64,000 bases of DNA from CAVWGP01 sp963754645 (GTDB lineage Bacteria; Pseudomonadota; Alphaproteobacteria; Bin65). Below are positions 1-9,096 of this stretch, piece by piece. The position numbers and the translations under genes were made by a program. Location of the stretch: positions 1-64,000 of the forward strand of contig CAVWGP010000011.1 in NCBI GenBank assembly GCA_963754645.1. Direction: 5' to 3'. A model generated the notes under the pieces. The model ran no database searches, had not been told where the DNA came from, and saw only the letters and a program-made list of their open reading frames with translations. The number at the start of each line of letters is the position of its first letter. Position 1 is the stretch's first letter.

Positions 1-206
1 TCGCCCGCAGCGTCGGCTGCACCGAGGGCTACGTCCGGCAGATCATCGATCTTGCATTCTTGGCACCCGACATCGTTACGGCGATCATGCGCGGAACTCA
101 CGCCCGCCAACTCACCGTCGATCGCCTCGTGCGCACCAAGCTGCCGCTCGCCTGGCGCGAGCAGCGCCGGCTATTCGGGCTGATCGGCGAACCCATCAAT
201 CAATAA
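1..206 (+). CDS. C-terminal end of a large serine recombinase (partial, runs off the window)
   Basis: The window opens inside a gene; the frame starting at base 3 stays open to a TAA at 204-206. The last ~67 residues include the stretch LAFLAPDIV, then LPLAWREQRRLFG close to the end. These resemble the C-terminal tail of large serine recombinases (resolvase/invertase family with a long C-terminal domain) common in alphaproteobacterial mobile regions. The catalytic N-terminal domain lies outside the window, so activity cannot be judged. It ends about 170 bases before a tRNA-Ser gene read on the other strand. The family call rests on recognition of the tail only. Confidence 0.6.
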   Translation, partial: ARSVGCTEGYVRQIIDLAFLAPDIVTAIMRGTHARQLTVDRLVRTKLPLAWREQRRLFGLIGEPINQ

Positions 207-374
207 AGCGTAGTGAAAACTGAGCCGCCGGAGCAGAACCGGCGGAATGCCGCGCGTTGCTCCGGAATTCGCGGCAAATCAGCGGTCTCCCGCTACGCTT
301 TCGAGTCGAAATACGCCCGAAACAGCGGCAAAACGCCGACTCTCGCGGCCGCGCAGTTGAAAATTAGGACTGGC

Positions 375-465
375 TGGCGGATGGGGTGGGATTCGAACCC
401 ACGATACGCTTTTGACGTATACACACTTTCCAGGCGTGCGCCTTCGACCGCTCGGCCACCCATCC
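375..465 (-). tRNA. tRNA-Ser (anticodon GGA)
   Basis: Read on the minus strand the segment folds as a class II (long variable arm) tRNA. The 7-bp acceptor stem GGATGGG/CCCATCC is visible, as is the T arm GTGGG-TTCGAAT-CCCAC. The anticodon loop, in the context CTGGAAA, gives anticodon GGA, and there is a long variable arm. The G discriminator and an encoded CCA (375-377) are present. The anticodon region and variable arm resemble E. coli tRNA-Ser(GGA). This is the only tRNA I find in the window. Confidence 0.95.
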
Positions 466-624
466 GTAACGAAGAATTGACGCCGCCGTGTTTGGCACGA
501 GCGGCGGCGACTTCATATAACAGGCGGGTCGGGCAGCGCCAATCCCCGCGCGGCGCACACTGCCGCCGAAGCGGGCCGCAGCGGCGGCCCGCCAATTCCG
601 CAAACCGCAGCCGGTTCCCGAACT

Positions 625-1002
625 ATGAAAGCAGCCTTGCCGTCGCCGCCCATCGCGCCCACACCGGCGCCCCCCGCGAAGGCCAGCCGCGGCCGCCTTC
701 GCCGGGCGCTGCGCGTCGTCGCCTGGCTGCTGCTCGCGGCCGCGATCGCCGCACTGCTGCACGACATTGCGGCGGCGACGCGCACGGGCAGCTTCCGGCT
801 CGCGCCGCTCGGCGAGATCTGGTTCAAAATTCACCGCGAAAGCTACCTGCTGCTCGGACCGGCGATCGAACGGCACATCTGGAAGGAGCTGTGGCAACAT
901 GTCGTTCAACCGGTCATGGAAATTCCCGCAACATTGGTCCTGGCCGCGATTTCGGCGCCATTCTTTCTCGCCACGATCCGCCGCAGGCCCCGCGCCAAAT
1001 GA
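625..1002 (+). CDS. Small membrane protein of unknown function
   Basis: A 125-residue protein with a proline/alanine-rich, basic N-terminus. A strongly hydrophobic segment lies at about residues 30-47 and a second near residues 101-118, with a basic tail RRRPRAK. This suggests two membrane spans with a roughly 50-residue loop between them. I recognise no family or catalytic motif. Its codon use fits the surrounding GC-rich genes, and the hydrophobic pattern argues for a real gene. It stands alone between tRNA-Ser and the next small ORF. Confidence 0.55.
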   Translation: MKAALPSPPIAPTPAPPAKASRGRLRRALRVVAWLLLAAAIAALLHDIAAATRTGSFRLAPLGEIWFKIHRESYLLLGPAIERHIWKELWQHVVQPVMEIPATLVLAAISAPFFLATIRRRPRAK

Positions 1003-1233
1003 AAATTTACCTAATGAACCCCAGGGATATTAACCAGCTTCGTCAACACCCGCGAAAGGAGTAGTCGAATAATATAGGCCACGTTAATTCCCCACGCGCC
1101 TCGGAAACCATAAAGCGCGATTGAGATCGGGAGGCTTCGATGACGTTCCTGCGAATGTTCGGCATTTGCTGCATGATTCTTCACGGTGGCGGTGGTGACG
1201 CTCGACGCCGCCGGCACCGGTAAGGTTGCCGCC
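1003..1233. other. Intergenic region with no recognised element
   Basis: About 230 bases between two small membrane-protein genes. It is slightly richer in A+T around 1000-1075 than its surroundings, so a promoter for the downstream gene may lie here. I could not identify convincing -35/-10 elements, an RNA gene or a terminator. Confidence 0.4.
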
Positions 1234-1446
1234 ATGACGATCGGCGAGTTTCTATCGTCGCTGGATGTTGCCACCCTCGCCACCATTCAACGCAACTTTT
1301 CGGCGAGCGCCAACGCTACATTGCTGCTTGAATTCGTGCTTGGCCTGCCCGCGTCGCTGGTCTTCGTGTTCTTTGGGATCAGCTGCTTGTGGTACGCGCA
1401 TCGGCGCGACACGGTGTCGGACGGCGTGCGCCAATTCGGCTATTAG
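1234..1446 (+). CDS. Small single-span membrane protein, hypothetical
   Basis: A 70-residue reading frame starting at an ATG (MTIGEFLSSLD). It has one long hydrophobic stretch at about residues 28-48 followed by a short basic and charged tail. No family is recognised. An in-frame upstream start at 1186 would add 16 unconvincing residues, so I chose the ATG at 1234. The hydrophobic segment followed by basic residues fits a real membrane protein, but at this length the call stays tentative. Confidence 0.4.
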   Translation: MTIGEFLSSLDVATLATIQRNFSASANATLLLEFVLGLPASLVFVFFGISCLWYAHRRDTVSDGVRQFGY

Positions 1447-1594
1447 CGGCAGCGCCTCGATCAGGTCGCCTGCGGCGGCTGGTGGCGGTGGAGTCGGGCT
1501 AGGCTGATTGCCGTCCATGGGCCCCATCATCGATCGTTAACCGAATTGCGTCATCCTGACGACGCACCGGCGCTCCGGTCGACGAGTTCTTGCA

Positions 1595-3475
1595 ATGAAT
1601 GTTTCCCATTCCGCGCCTGGCCCCGGCCGGCGTCTTGGCTGGGCCCTGCCGATGATGGCGGTCGCGGGATTCTGGGCCGCGTTCAATATTGCAATGCTCG
1701 TATCGGGCGCCAACCCGATCCAAAGCGGCGCCCTGATCGATACCGACAGCCACATGAAGCTGGTGCGGATCGAGCAGCTCTTGCGGACCGGCGCGTGGTT
1801 CGATGGCTCGATCGAGCGCAACAACGCGCCCTTCGGCGACGTGCTGCATTGGACCCGGCTGTTCGACTTGGTCGTCGTGGCTCTGGCCGCGCCGCTCTTC
1901 TTCATCGCCGATCTCAAGCGCGCGCTCTACCTCGCAGGGCTGGCGGTGTCGCCGCTGCTGCAGCTGGGGCTGGGCTTCGCCTTGCTCTGGATGCTGCGCC
2001 CTTTCGCGGCGCGCTACGGCAAACCGGCGATCGTTCTCGCCGTGCTCCTGACGCTATTTCAGGTCGGCATTACCGGCTATTCCCTGGCGGGCCGCGCCGA
2101 TCACCACGTCATGCTGATGATCCTTTTCGCGCTCGCCTTCGGCGCCTTTGCGCGAATGTTGGCGCCCTCGGCTGAAGGCCGAAAACTCTGGGGGCCCGAA
2201 ATCCTTGCCGGCCTGCTTTGCGCCTTGGGCCTATGGGCGAGCGTCGAGCTGTTGCCCGCGGCGGCGACGGGCGCAGCCGCCGGCGGCCTCATCTGGGTGC
2301 TGAACGGCGCCGAATTCGAATCGCGCAACCGCCGGTTTGCCTTGGCCTTTGTCGCCTTCTCGGCCGCGGCGCTGGCGATCGAACGGCCGCCCAGCCAATA
2401 TTTCTCGGCCGAGTACGATCGGATATCGATCGCGCAACTCGCCGCCGCCGGCGCGGTTGCCACGACGTGGCTGCTGATCGCCGCGGCCCGGCGCTGGTTG
2501 CGATCGGGCGAAACGCGCCGGCAGCGGCTCGCCATCGCGATCGCCGCCGCCGCGATTTCAGGCGCGGCGCTCTTTGTGCTGTTCCCCACGCTTCTTGCCG
2601 GGCCCAGCGCCGCCTTCGACCCGGCTATCCGCGCCATCTGGCTCGATCAAGTCAGCGAAATGCAGCCGCTTTGGCCGAATACCCCGGCGCGCGCGGCCAA
2701 ATTTTTCGCTCACTGCGGCACCGCGCTGATTGCCGCTCCGGTCATCGCCTATGGCCTGGTGCGGCGCGATCGTCGCGATGAATGGCGCATTTGGCTGTTG
2801 TTCGGCATCGGTCTCGTCACGGTCTTTCCAATCGCGCTCGCGCATGTCCGTTATTCGGCCTATTGCGAAATTCTCGCGGCGCCTGGACTCGTTTTGGTCG
2901 TCTACGGCGTTGTCGCGTGGTCGGAGCCCATGCGCGTGATGATTTTGCGCGTGCTAATCCGCGTCGGCGCGATCGGCGGCTTGTTCTTCGCGCCGATCGG
3001 CGCCGCCGCGGCGCTGCATCCGGCGCCGCCGCCAAACGGGCCGAAGACCGCGCTGTCCGCCCTCGAAGCCTGCAGCCTCCGGAAATTCATCCCGGCATTG
3101 ACCGGTCCGGAAAGCCCGTGGCGCGACCGCTCGATGACGATCTTGACCCATATCGATGTCGGCCCGGAACTGCTTTACCGTACGCCGCACCGCATCGTTG
3201 GCTCGCCCTATCATCGCAACACGGCCGGCATCGTCGACACGATCGCGGCCTTTGGCGGTTCCGCCGATCGGGCGCTCGAGATCGTCCGCAAGCGCCGGAT
3301 CGAGGCGATCCTTATTTGCCGCTCGGCTCCGGACATGTCGAAGCTTGTGATACCGGGCTCGGGAAGCCTGTTGGAGCGGTTGACCAAAAACGACCCGCCG
3401 GCCTGGCTCAAGCCGATGCCGCTGCCCAAGGACATGGACGCGCATTTTCAGCTGTTCGGTGTTGAATTGCCCTAA
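1595..3475 (+). CDS. Multi-span membrane protein of GT-C / STT3-like glycosyltransferase type
   Basis: A 626-residue integral membrane protein with many hydrophobic segments in its first ~450 residues and a soluble C-terminal part of ~150 residues. In the first extracytoplasmic loop an acidic motif sits in TDSHMKLVRI. A GRADHHVM motif follows a hydrophobic span near residue 170. A DxD-like acidic loop plus a downstream His pair is the pattern of GT-C enzymes such as STT3 oligosaccharyltransferases, which transfer sugars from polyprenyl-phosphate donors on the periplasmic side. A GT2 enzyme of the polyprenyl-phosphate type and a GtrA protein follow downstream, which supports a role in lipid-linked glycan transfer. 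Family assignment is by motif and topology; acceptor and sugar are unknown. Confidence 0.55.
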   Translation: MNVSHSAPGPGRRLGWALPMMAVAGFWAAFNIAMLVSGANPIQSGALIDTDSHMKLVRIEQLLRTGAWFDGSIERNNAPFGDVLHWTRLFDLVVVALAAPLFFIADLKRALYLAGLAVSPLLQLGLGFALLWMLRPFAARYGKPAIVLAVLLTLFQVGITGYSLAGRADHHVMLMILFALAFGAFARMLAPSAEGRKLWGPEILAGLLCALGLWASVELLPAAATGAAAGGLIWVLNGAEFESRNRRFALAFVAFSAAALAIERPPSQYFSAEYDRISIAQLAAAGAVATTWLLIAAARRWLRSGETRRQRLAIAIAAAAISGAALFVLFPTLLAGPSAAFDPAIRAIWLDQVSEMQPLWPNTPARAAKFFAHCGTALIAAPVIAYGLVRRDRRDEWRIWLLFGIGLVTVFPIALAHVRYSAYCEILAAPGLVLVVYGVVAWSEPMRVMILRVLIRVGAIGGLFFAPIGAAAALHPAPPPNGPKTALSALEACSLRKFIPALTGPESPWRDRSMTILTHIDVGPELLYRTPHRIVGSPYHRNTAGIVDTIAAFGGSADRALEIVRKRRIEAILICRSAPDMSKLVIPGSGSLLERLTKNDPPAWLKPMPLPKDMDAHFQLFGVELP

Positions 3476-3617
3476 GCCGCGCCCGACGCAAGGAACTATC
3501 GAGACCGGTCGCGGCATTCCGCCATGATGGCCGATGCGCTAGGTTCGGATTCGACCCGTTTTAAAGCCAAATTAATTGTTGTCACGGCACCATGCGGCCC
3601 GAAACAACCCCGCCGCC

Positions 3618-4637
3618 ATGACCGAACTCGATCCACGATTTCGCGTTGCGCCACGCGCCGATCTGCCGACCGACGTTGCCGCGCTTGGTGCGCGCGACGC
3701 GCGCATTGCCGTGCTGATCCCGTGCTACAATGAAGAGCGCACGGTCGCCAAGGTCGTCGCCGATTTTCGCTTGGCGCTGCCCGAGAGCGCCATCTACGTT
3801 TACGACAACAATTCGAGCGACCGCACGTCGGAACTTGCCCGCGGCGCCGGCGCGATCGTTTGCCGCGAGCCGCTGCAAGGCAAGGGCAATGTCGTGCGCC
3901 GCATGTTCGCCGACATCGACGCCGATATTTATGTCCTGGTCGACGGCGATGCCACCTACGACGCGCCGGCGGCGCCGAAGCTGGTCCAGCATCTTGTCGA
4001 CAACCGCCTCGACATGGTCAACGGCTCTCGCGTCACCGAAAAGAAGGACGCCTACCGCTTCGGCCACCGTTTCGGCAATCGCCTGTTCAGCACCCTGATC
4101 GCCAAGCTGTTCGGCAACCGGTTCAGCGATATTCTCTCGGGCTATCGCGTGCTGTCGCGGCGTTTCGTCAAGTCGTTTCCCTCGCAGGTGCGCGGCTTCG
4201 ATATCGAGACCGAGATGACGGTGCATGCGCTCGAAATGCGCATGCCGGTCGATGAGATCGCGACCGAATACAAGGAGCGGCCGGAGGGCTCGGAGAGCAA
4301 GCTCTCGACCTACCGCGACGGCTTCAAGATCATGTGGCGCATCTTCAACCTTATCCGCGAAGAGCGTCCGCTGACCTTCTTCGGCGGTATCGGCGTGGCG
4401 CTCGCGCTGCTCTCGATCGCGATCGCCTACCCGCTCTTTGTCACGTTCCTCGAAACCGGGCTCGTGCCGCGCATCCCGACCGGCATTCTCTGCGTCGGCC
4501 TCATGCTGTTGGCGAGCCTCAGCGTCACCTGCGGCCTGATCCTCGACACCGTGACGCGCGGCCGGCGCGAGATCAAGCGCATGTTCTACCTCGCGTTCCC
4601 GGCGCCGTCGGCGAGGTCGAACGAGCGCCCATGGTAG
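3618..4637 (+). CDS. Family 2 glycosyltransferase (polyprenyl-phosphate sugar synthase type)
   Basis: A 339-residue GT-A fold enzyme. The N-terminal nucleotide-sugar site reads VLIPCYNEE, the DGDATYD segment carries the metal-binding DxD, and SGYRVLSRR is typical of the DPM1/GtrB branch. Two hydrophobic segments near the C-terminus (about residues 240-265 and 275-300) anchor it in the membrane. Such enzymes load a sugar onto undecaprenyl phosphate on the cytoplasmic side. I chose the ATG at 3618; an upstream TTG in frame at 3576 is less likely. The gene overlaps the following GtrA gene by 7 bases, implying coupled translation and a joint role in supplying lipid-linked sugar to a periplasmic transferase such as the protein at 1595-3475. 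Confidence 0.85.
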   Translation: MTELDPRFRVAPRADLPTDVAALGARDARIAVLIPCYNEERTVAKVVADFRLALPESAIYVYDNNSSDRTSELARGAGAIVCREPLQGKGNVVRRMFADIDADIYVLVDGDATYDAPAAPKLVQHLVDNRLDMVNGSRVTEKKDAYRFGHRFGNRLFSTLIAKLFGNRFSDILSGYRVLSRRFVKSFPSQVRGFDIETEMTVHALEMRMPVDEIATEYKERPEGSESKLSTYRDGFKIMWRIFNLIREERPLTFFGGIGVALALLSIAIAYPLFVTFLETGLVPRIPTGILCVGLMLLASLSVTCGLILDTVTRGRREIKRMFYLAFPAPSARSNERPW

Positions 4638-5077
4638 CAGCGGCGCCAAGCTCGACCCGGCTCCAATTCATCCGTTTTGCCGCGATCGGGACGCTTGGCT
4701 TTGCCGTTTCCACGGCCGTCGTCTATGGCTTGCGCGCGCTGCGGTGCGATCTCTACACCGCCTATGCGATCGCCTTTTTCGTCGCCGCGACGTCGACATG
4801 GTGGCTCAACCGGCGCTTCACCTTCGCGGACCGCGGCGGCTCCATCGTCTTGCAATGGGCCCGCTTCGTGGCGGCGAACGGGGTCGGCGGCGCCATCAAC
4901 TACGCGACCTATGCCGGCCTGGTTTTCGCGTTTGACATCGTTCGCCTGCACCCGGTTCTCGGCACCGCCGCCGGCTCCATCGCGGGTCTTGCCGTGAATT
5001 TTCTCGCGTCGCGGCGTTATGTCTTTTCCGGCGCGCGCGTCGGCAGGTCCGCCGCGCCCGGCGTCAGCGGTCCTTGA
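4631..5077 (+). CDS. GtrA-family membrane protein (lipid-linked sugar translocation)
   Basis: A 148-residue protein with four hydrophobic segments. The conserved GtrA features are FIRFAAIGTLGF near the N-terminus, the WWLNRRFTF motif between spans 2 and 3, and NFLASRRYVF near the end. GtrA proteins are thought to flip or assist polyprenyl-phosphate-linked sugars across the inner membrane. The start overlaps the stop of the GT2 gene, so the two are expressed together. The 3' end overlaps the 3' end of lepA on the opposite strand by 14 bases, leaving no room for a terminator. Confidence 0.85.
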   Translation: MVAAAPSSTRLQFIRFAAIGTLGFAVSTAVVYGLRALRCDLYTAYAIAFFVAATSTWWLNRRFTFADRGGSIVLQWARFVAANGVGGAINYATYAGLVFAFDIVRLHPVLGTAAGSIAGLAVNFLASRRYVFSGARVGRSAAPGVSGP

Positions 5078-6863
5078 CCTTCAAGGCCTCGATGAAGGCG
5101 GATTGCGGAATTTCCACCTTGCCGAATTCGCGCAGGCGCTTCTTGCCCTCTTTCTGCTTGTCGAGCAGCTTGCGCTTGCGCGAGACGTCGCCGCCGTAGC
5201 ATTTGGCGGTCACGTCCTTGCGCATCGCCGAGATGGTTTCGCGCGCGATGATCTTGCCGCCGATCGCGGCCTGGATCGGCACGGTGAAGAGCTGGCGCGG
5301 GATCAGGTCCTTCAAGCGCTCGCAGACGGCGCGGCCGCGGCTTTCGGCCGCCGTGCGCGTCACGATCATGGCCAGCGCATCGACCTGCTCGCCGTTGACG
5401 AGAATCTGCACCTTGACCAGATCGCCCTCGCGGTAATCCTCGATGTGATAGTCGAAGCTCGCATAGCCGCGCGAGATGCTCTTGAGCCGGTCGTAGAAAT
5501 CGTAGACCACCTCGTTGAGCGGCAGGCGGTAAACGAGCATGGCGCGGCTGCCGACCCAGGAGAGACTGACCTGCTCGCCGCGCCGCTCGGTGCACAGGCC
5601 GATGACGGCGCCGAGATAGGCTTCGGGCACGAAGATCGTACCCTTGATCCAAGGCTCTTCCATCTTCGCGATGCGCGTTACGTCGGGCATGTCGACCGGA
5701 TTGTAGAGCTCCAGCGCCTCGCCGTTGGTCAGGCTGAGCTTGTAGACAACCGAGGGCGCCGTGGTGATGAGATCGAGATTGAATTCGCGCGCCAGGCGTT
5801 CGCGGATGATTTCGAGATGCAGCAAGCCGAGAAAGCCGCAGCGGAAGCCGAAGCCGAGCGCGGTGGAATTTTCGGGCTCGTAGTGGAAGCTGGCGTCGTT
5901 GAGCGCCAGCTTCTGCAGCGACTCGCGCAGATGTTCGAATTCCGCCGAATCGACCGGGAAAAAGCCGCAGAACACCACCGGCAGAGACGGCTTGAAACCG
6001 GGCAGCGGCTCGGCGCGCCGGCGATCCTCGGTCAGCGTGTCGCCGATTTTGCAATCTTTCACCGCCTTGATGTTGGCGATCACGAAGCCGACTTCGCCCG
6101 GTCCCAATTCGTCGACCGCGACCCGCTTCGGCGTGAAGACGCCGACCTGCTCGACCTCGTAGGTGCCGTTCGACGCGAACATGCGGACCTTCAGGCCTTT
6201 TTTGATCCGGCCGTCGAACACGCGCACCAGAATGACGACGCCGACATAGGAATCGTACCAGCTATCGACGAGCAGCGCCTTGAGCGGCGCTTCTTCGTCG
6301 CCTTTGGGCGCGCGCGTGCGGCTCACGATCGCTTCGAGCACGCCCTCGATATTGACGCCGGTCTTGGCCGAGACCAGCACCGCGTCCGCGGCTTCGATGC
6401 CGATCACGTCCTCGATCTGCTGCTTGACGCGATCGGGTTCGGCGGCCGGCAGGTCGATCTTGTTGATGACCGGCACGATATCGAGATTGCCGTCGATCGC
6501 GAGATAGACATTGGCCAGCGTCTGCGCCTCGACGCCTTGCGACGCATCGACGACGAGCAGCGCGCCTTCGCAAGCGGCGAGCGAGCGGCTCACTTCGTAG
6601 GAGAAATCGACGTGGCCGGGCGTATCCATGAGGTTGAGCTCATAGGTTTCGCCGTTCTTCGCCTTGTAGTCGAGGCGCACGGTTTGCGCCTTGATCGTGA
6701 TGCCGCGCTCGCGCTCGAGATCCATCGAATCGAGCACCTGCGAGCGCATTTCGCGCGCGGTCAAGCCGCCGCAATGCTCGATCAAGCGGTCGGCGAGCGT
6801 CGATTTGCCGTGATCGATGTGGGCGATGATCGAGAAATTGCGGATATGCGCGAGATCGGTCAT
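5064..6863 (-). CDS. lepA: Elongation factor 4 (LepA), ribosome back-translocase GTPase
   Basis: A 599-residue translational GTPase, the normal length for LepA. The N-terminus carries the P-loop AHIDHGKSTL and the switch II motif DTPGHVDF; NKIDLP provides guanine specificity. The protein ends with the LepA-specific C-terminal region rich in lysine and arginine (DVSRKRKLLDKQKEGKKRL). EF4 acts on stalled or mistranslocated ribosomes at the membrane-cytoplasm interface. It starts at an ATG diverging from the binding-protein gene to the right and converges on GtrA. No truncation or odd residue is seen. Confidence 0.97.
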   Translation of the reverse strand: MTDLAHIRNFSIIAHIDHGKSTLADRLIEHCGGLTAREMRSQVLDSMDLERERGITIKAQTVRLDYKAKNGETYELNLMDTPGHVDFSYEVSRSLAACEGALLVVDASQGVEAQTLANVYLAIDGNLDIVPVINKIDLPAAEPDRVKQQIEDVIGIEAADAVLVSAKTGVNIEGVLEAIVSRTRAPKGDEEAPLKALLVDSWYDSYVGVVILVRVFDGRIKKGLKVRMFASNGTYEVEQVGVFTPKRVAVDELGPGEVGFVIANIKAVKDCKIGDTLTEDRRRAEPLPGFKPSLPVVFCGFFPVDSAEFEHLRESLQKLALNDASFHYEPENSTALGFGFRCGFLGLLHLEIIRERLAREFNLDLITTAPSVVYKLSLTNGEALELYNPVDMPDVTRIAKMEEPWIKGTIFVPEAYLGAVIGLCTERRGEQVSLSWVGSRAMLVYRLPLNEVVYDFYDRLKSISRGYASFDYHIEDYREGDLVKVQILVNGEQVDALAMIVTRTAAESRGRAVCERLKDLIPRQLFTVPIQAAIGGKIIARETISAMRKDVTAKCYGGDVSRKRKLLDKQKEGKKRLREFGKVEIPQSAFIEALKVKDR

Positions 6864-7036
6864 GGGCCGGCGCGGTGGACCTTATCTATCGATGAAGCCA
6901 GGGGAATAGGCGCGTGCGTATAGCATCTGGGCCGGCCCGGCGCCAAGGGCAAGGTGCCGCGCTTGGGGGGCGGCCTTCCATCACGGCCGGCCGCTGGCTT
7001 AAGCTCGGCGGCATGCTCGCCGATCGGGAGAATGCC

Positions 7037-7996
7037 ATGTTCCGCCGCCTCCGCGCCGCCAGCCTTGCTTTCGCCCTCGCAACCGGCGTTGCCGCCGCCC
7101 AAACCGCCGGTATCGCGACGTCGAGCCCGGGCTCGATCTATCATTCCTCGGGCGCCGCCATCGCCAAGATGGCGTCGGAGCGCGGCAAGATCGGCCTCGT
7201 CGTGCAGCCCTTCACCAGCCCCAATGTCTTCATGCCCGTGGTCGACAAGGGCGAGGTCGAGTTCGGCCTGGGCAATGTTTACGAGCTGCTGCTCGCCGTG
7301 CAGGGCAGCGAGCATTTCCAAGGCCGGCCGCACGGGAATCTGCGCGCGCTTTTCATCATGTATCCCTTGCGCATCGCGATCTTCGTCAAGAAAGATTCGG
7401 CCTATCGGACGATCGCCGACCTCAAGGGCGCGCGCATGTCCGACGGCTTCGCGAGCCAGGGCATCATGCTGCCGATCTACGACGCCGCCTATGCCACGGC
7501 CGGCTTGGCGCGCAAGGACATGGTTCCGGTGATGACGGCGAGCGTCGTCACTTCGGCCAATGATTTCATCGCCGGCAAGGTCGAAGGCTTCGCCTTTGCA
7601 CTGGGCGCGGCCAAGGTGGCAGAGGCCAACGCTTCGGTCGGCGGCATTCGCGCGCTGCCGGTGCCGGACACGCCCGAGGCGCTCGCCGCCGTGCGTAAGC
7701 ATCTGCCGCTCGCCTATATCCGCCGGGAGCAGCCGGGCGCCGGCAATCCGGGCTTCCTCGAAGCGATGCCGGCCATCGCCTACGACGCGCTGATGTTCGC
7801 CAACGCCAAGGCGAGCGACGATCTCGTCTACCGCATCGTCAAGGCCGCCTATGAGAATCCCGGCGATCTCGCCGCCAATTTCGCGCCCTTCGCGCTCTTC
7901 GCGCCGGCCGCGATGGCAAAAAAAATCGACCCGATCGACTATCATCCGGGCGCTATTCGATTCTATCAAGAGAAGGGCCTGTGGCCGCCGCGCTGA
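7037..7996 (+). CDS. TAXI-family TRAP transporter solute-binding protein
   Basis: A 319-residue secreted protein. The chosen ATG at 7037 follows a GGGAGAA ribosome-binding site and gives a clean signal peptide of about 20 residues ending in AAAQ. The mature part begins with IATSSPGSIYHSSGAAIAKM, the usual opening of TAXI-type periplasmic receptors, which bind carboxylates for TRAP transporters. No DctQ/DctM or fused DctQM permease lies next to it, so it would have to use a permease encoded elsewhere. An amidohydrolase and an AEC permease follow at short spacing (79 and 28 bases), suggesting a small uptake-and-degradation operon for an organic acid. Confidence 0.85.
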   Translation: MFRRLRAASLAFALATGVAAAQTAGIATSSPGSIYHSSGAAIAKMASERGKIGLVVQPFTSPNVFMPVVDKGEVEFGLGNVYELLLAVQGSEHFQGRPHGNLRALFIMYPLRIAIFVKKDSAYRTIADLKGARMSDGFASQGIMLPIYDAAYATAGLARKDMVPVMTASVVTSANDFIAGKVEGFAFALGAAKVAEANASVGGIRALPVPDTPEALAAVRKHLPLAYIRREQPGAGNPGFLEAMPAIAYDALMFANAKASDDLVYRIVKAAYENPGDLAANFAPFALFAPAAMAKKIDPIDYHPGAIRFYQEKGLWPPR

Positions 7997-8075
7997 CTTT
8001 CGGTCGGCGCCACCGCGTTCTCCGAACCCGCGACCTTTTCGTCCACCCCAACGGCAAGCCGCCTGGAGCCAGACC

Positions 8076-9068
8076 ATGACGACGGTTATCGACGTTCACA
8101 CCCATATGTTGAGCCGCGATTGGTTCGAGCTTTTGAAGCAGAAGGGCATGCCGCGTTTCGAGGTAAAGCCGTCGAAAGACTGGCCGGCGCCGCTCGGCAT
8201 CCACGCCGACGGCGCGCCCTTCATGACGCCGCAGGAGGGCCATTTCGATTACGAAATGCGCATTAGGGCGATGAACGAGGCCAAGGTCGATATCGCCATC
8301 GTCAGCCTGACGGCGCCGAACTGCTACTGGGGCGATGCCGAGACCAGCCTCAAGGCGGCGCAGCTCGTCAACGACAGCATGGCCTCGGCCCAGCGCACCT
8401 GGCCCGACCGCATCCGCTGGTTGTGCTCGATCCCGTGGGAACACTCGGCGCTCGCCCTCAAGGAGCTCGAACGCTGCACGGCGGCGGGCGCCACCGGCGT
8501 CATGGTGCTCGCCAACGTCAACGGGCGGTCGCTGACCGAGCCCGATTTCGCGCCGATCTGGAAGGCGATCGACAAAAAGGGCCTGCCGGTGCTCGTCCAC
8601 CCGACCAACCCGCCGGGCACCAAGCAGCTCGATATTTCCAAATTCAATCTCATCGCCCAGATCGGCTTCATGTTCGATACCTCGCTGGCGATCGCGCGGC
8701 TGCTCTACAGCGGCTTCCTCACGACCTACCCGAACGTGAAGCCGATCGCGGCCCATGCCGGCGCCACCCTGCCCTATCTCGTCGGCCGCATGGACATGTG
8801 CTTCGACAACATGATCGCGGTGCGCGAAACGGTGAAGGAGCGGCCGAGCGAGTTGCTGCGCCAGATCTACTACGACTTCGTCACCTTCACGCTCGACGCG
8901 CTCAAGATGTGCGTCGAGACCGGCGGCGCCGACAAGGTCATGTACGGCTCGGATTATCCGCACAATATCGGCGACATGCGCGGCTGCCTGACGCGCGTCG
9001 ATGCGTTGCCGCATGACCAGCGCCTTGCCGTGCGCGGCCGCAACGCGCGGCGCATCTTCAAGCTCTGA
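8076..9068 (+). CDS. Amidohydrolase-2 family metal-dependent hydrolase/decarboxylase (ACMSD-like)
   Basis: A 330-residue TIM-barrel enzyme. The HTH zinc motif at residues 8-10 (IDVHTHM), an HPTNPP strand, AHAG and a late GSDYPH with the catalytic aspartate are the hallmarks of PF04909, which includes aminocarboxymuconate-semialdehyde and related carboxylic acid decarboxylases. The substrate cannot be read from sequence. Its place between a carboxylate-binding protein and an AEC transporter suggests work on an imported aromatic or dicarboxylic acid. The start at 8076 puts the zinc motif at the usual distance from the N-terminus. Confidence 0.85.
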   Translation: MTTVIDVHTHMLSRDWFELLKQKGMPRFEVKPSKDWPAPLGIHADGAPFMTPQEGHFDYEMRIRAMNEAKVDIAIVSLTAPNCYWGDAETSLKAAQLVNDSMASAQRTWPDRIRWLCSIPWEHSALALKELERCTAAGATGVMVLANVNGRSLTEPDFAPIWKAIDKKGLPVLVHPTNPPGTKQLDISKFNLIAQIGFMFDTSLAIARLLYSGFLTTYPNVKPIAAHAGATLPYLVGRMDMCFDNMIAVRETVKERPSELLRQIYYDFVTFTLDALKMCVETGGADKVMYGSDYPHNIGDMRGCLTRVDALPHDQRLAVRGRNARRIFKL

Positions 9069-9096
9069 GCCCGGCCGCCGCGCGCGCGGCGCCGCC

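Noticed and set aside
5019..6923. Long open frame on the plus strand across lepA
   Set aside because: It is the antisense shadow of lepA; composition is that of a reverse-read GC-rich gene and lepA is unmistakable.
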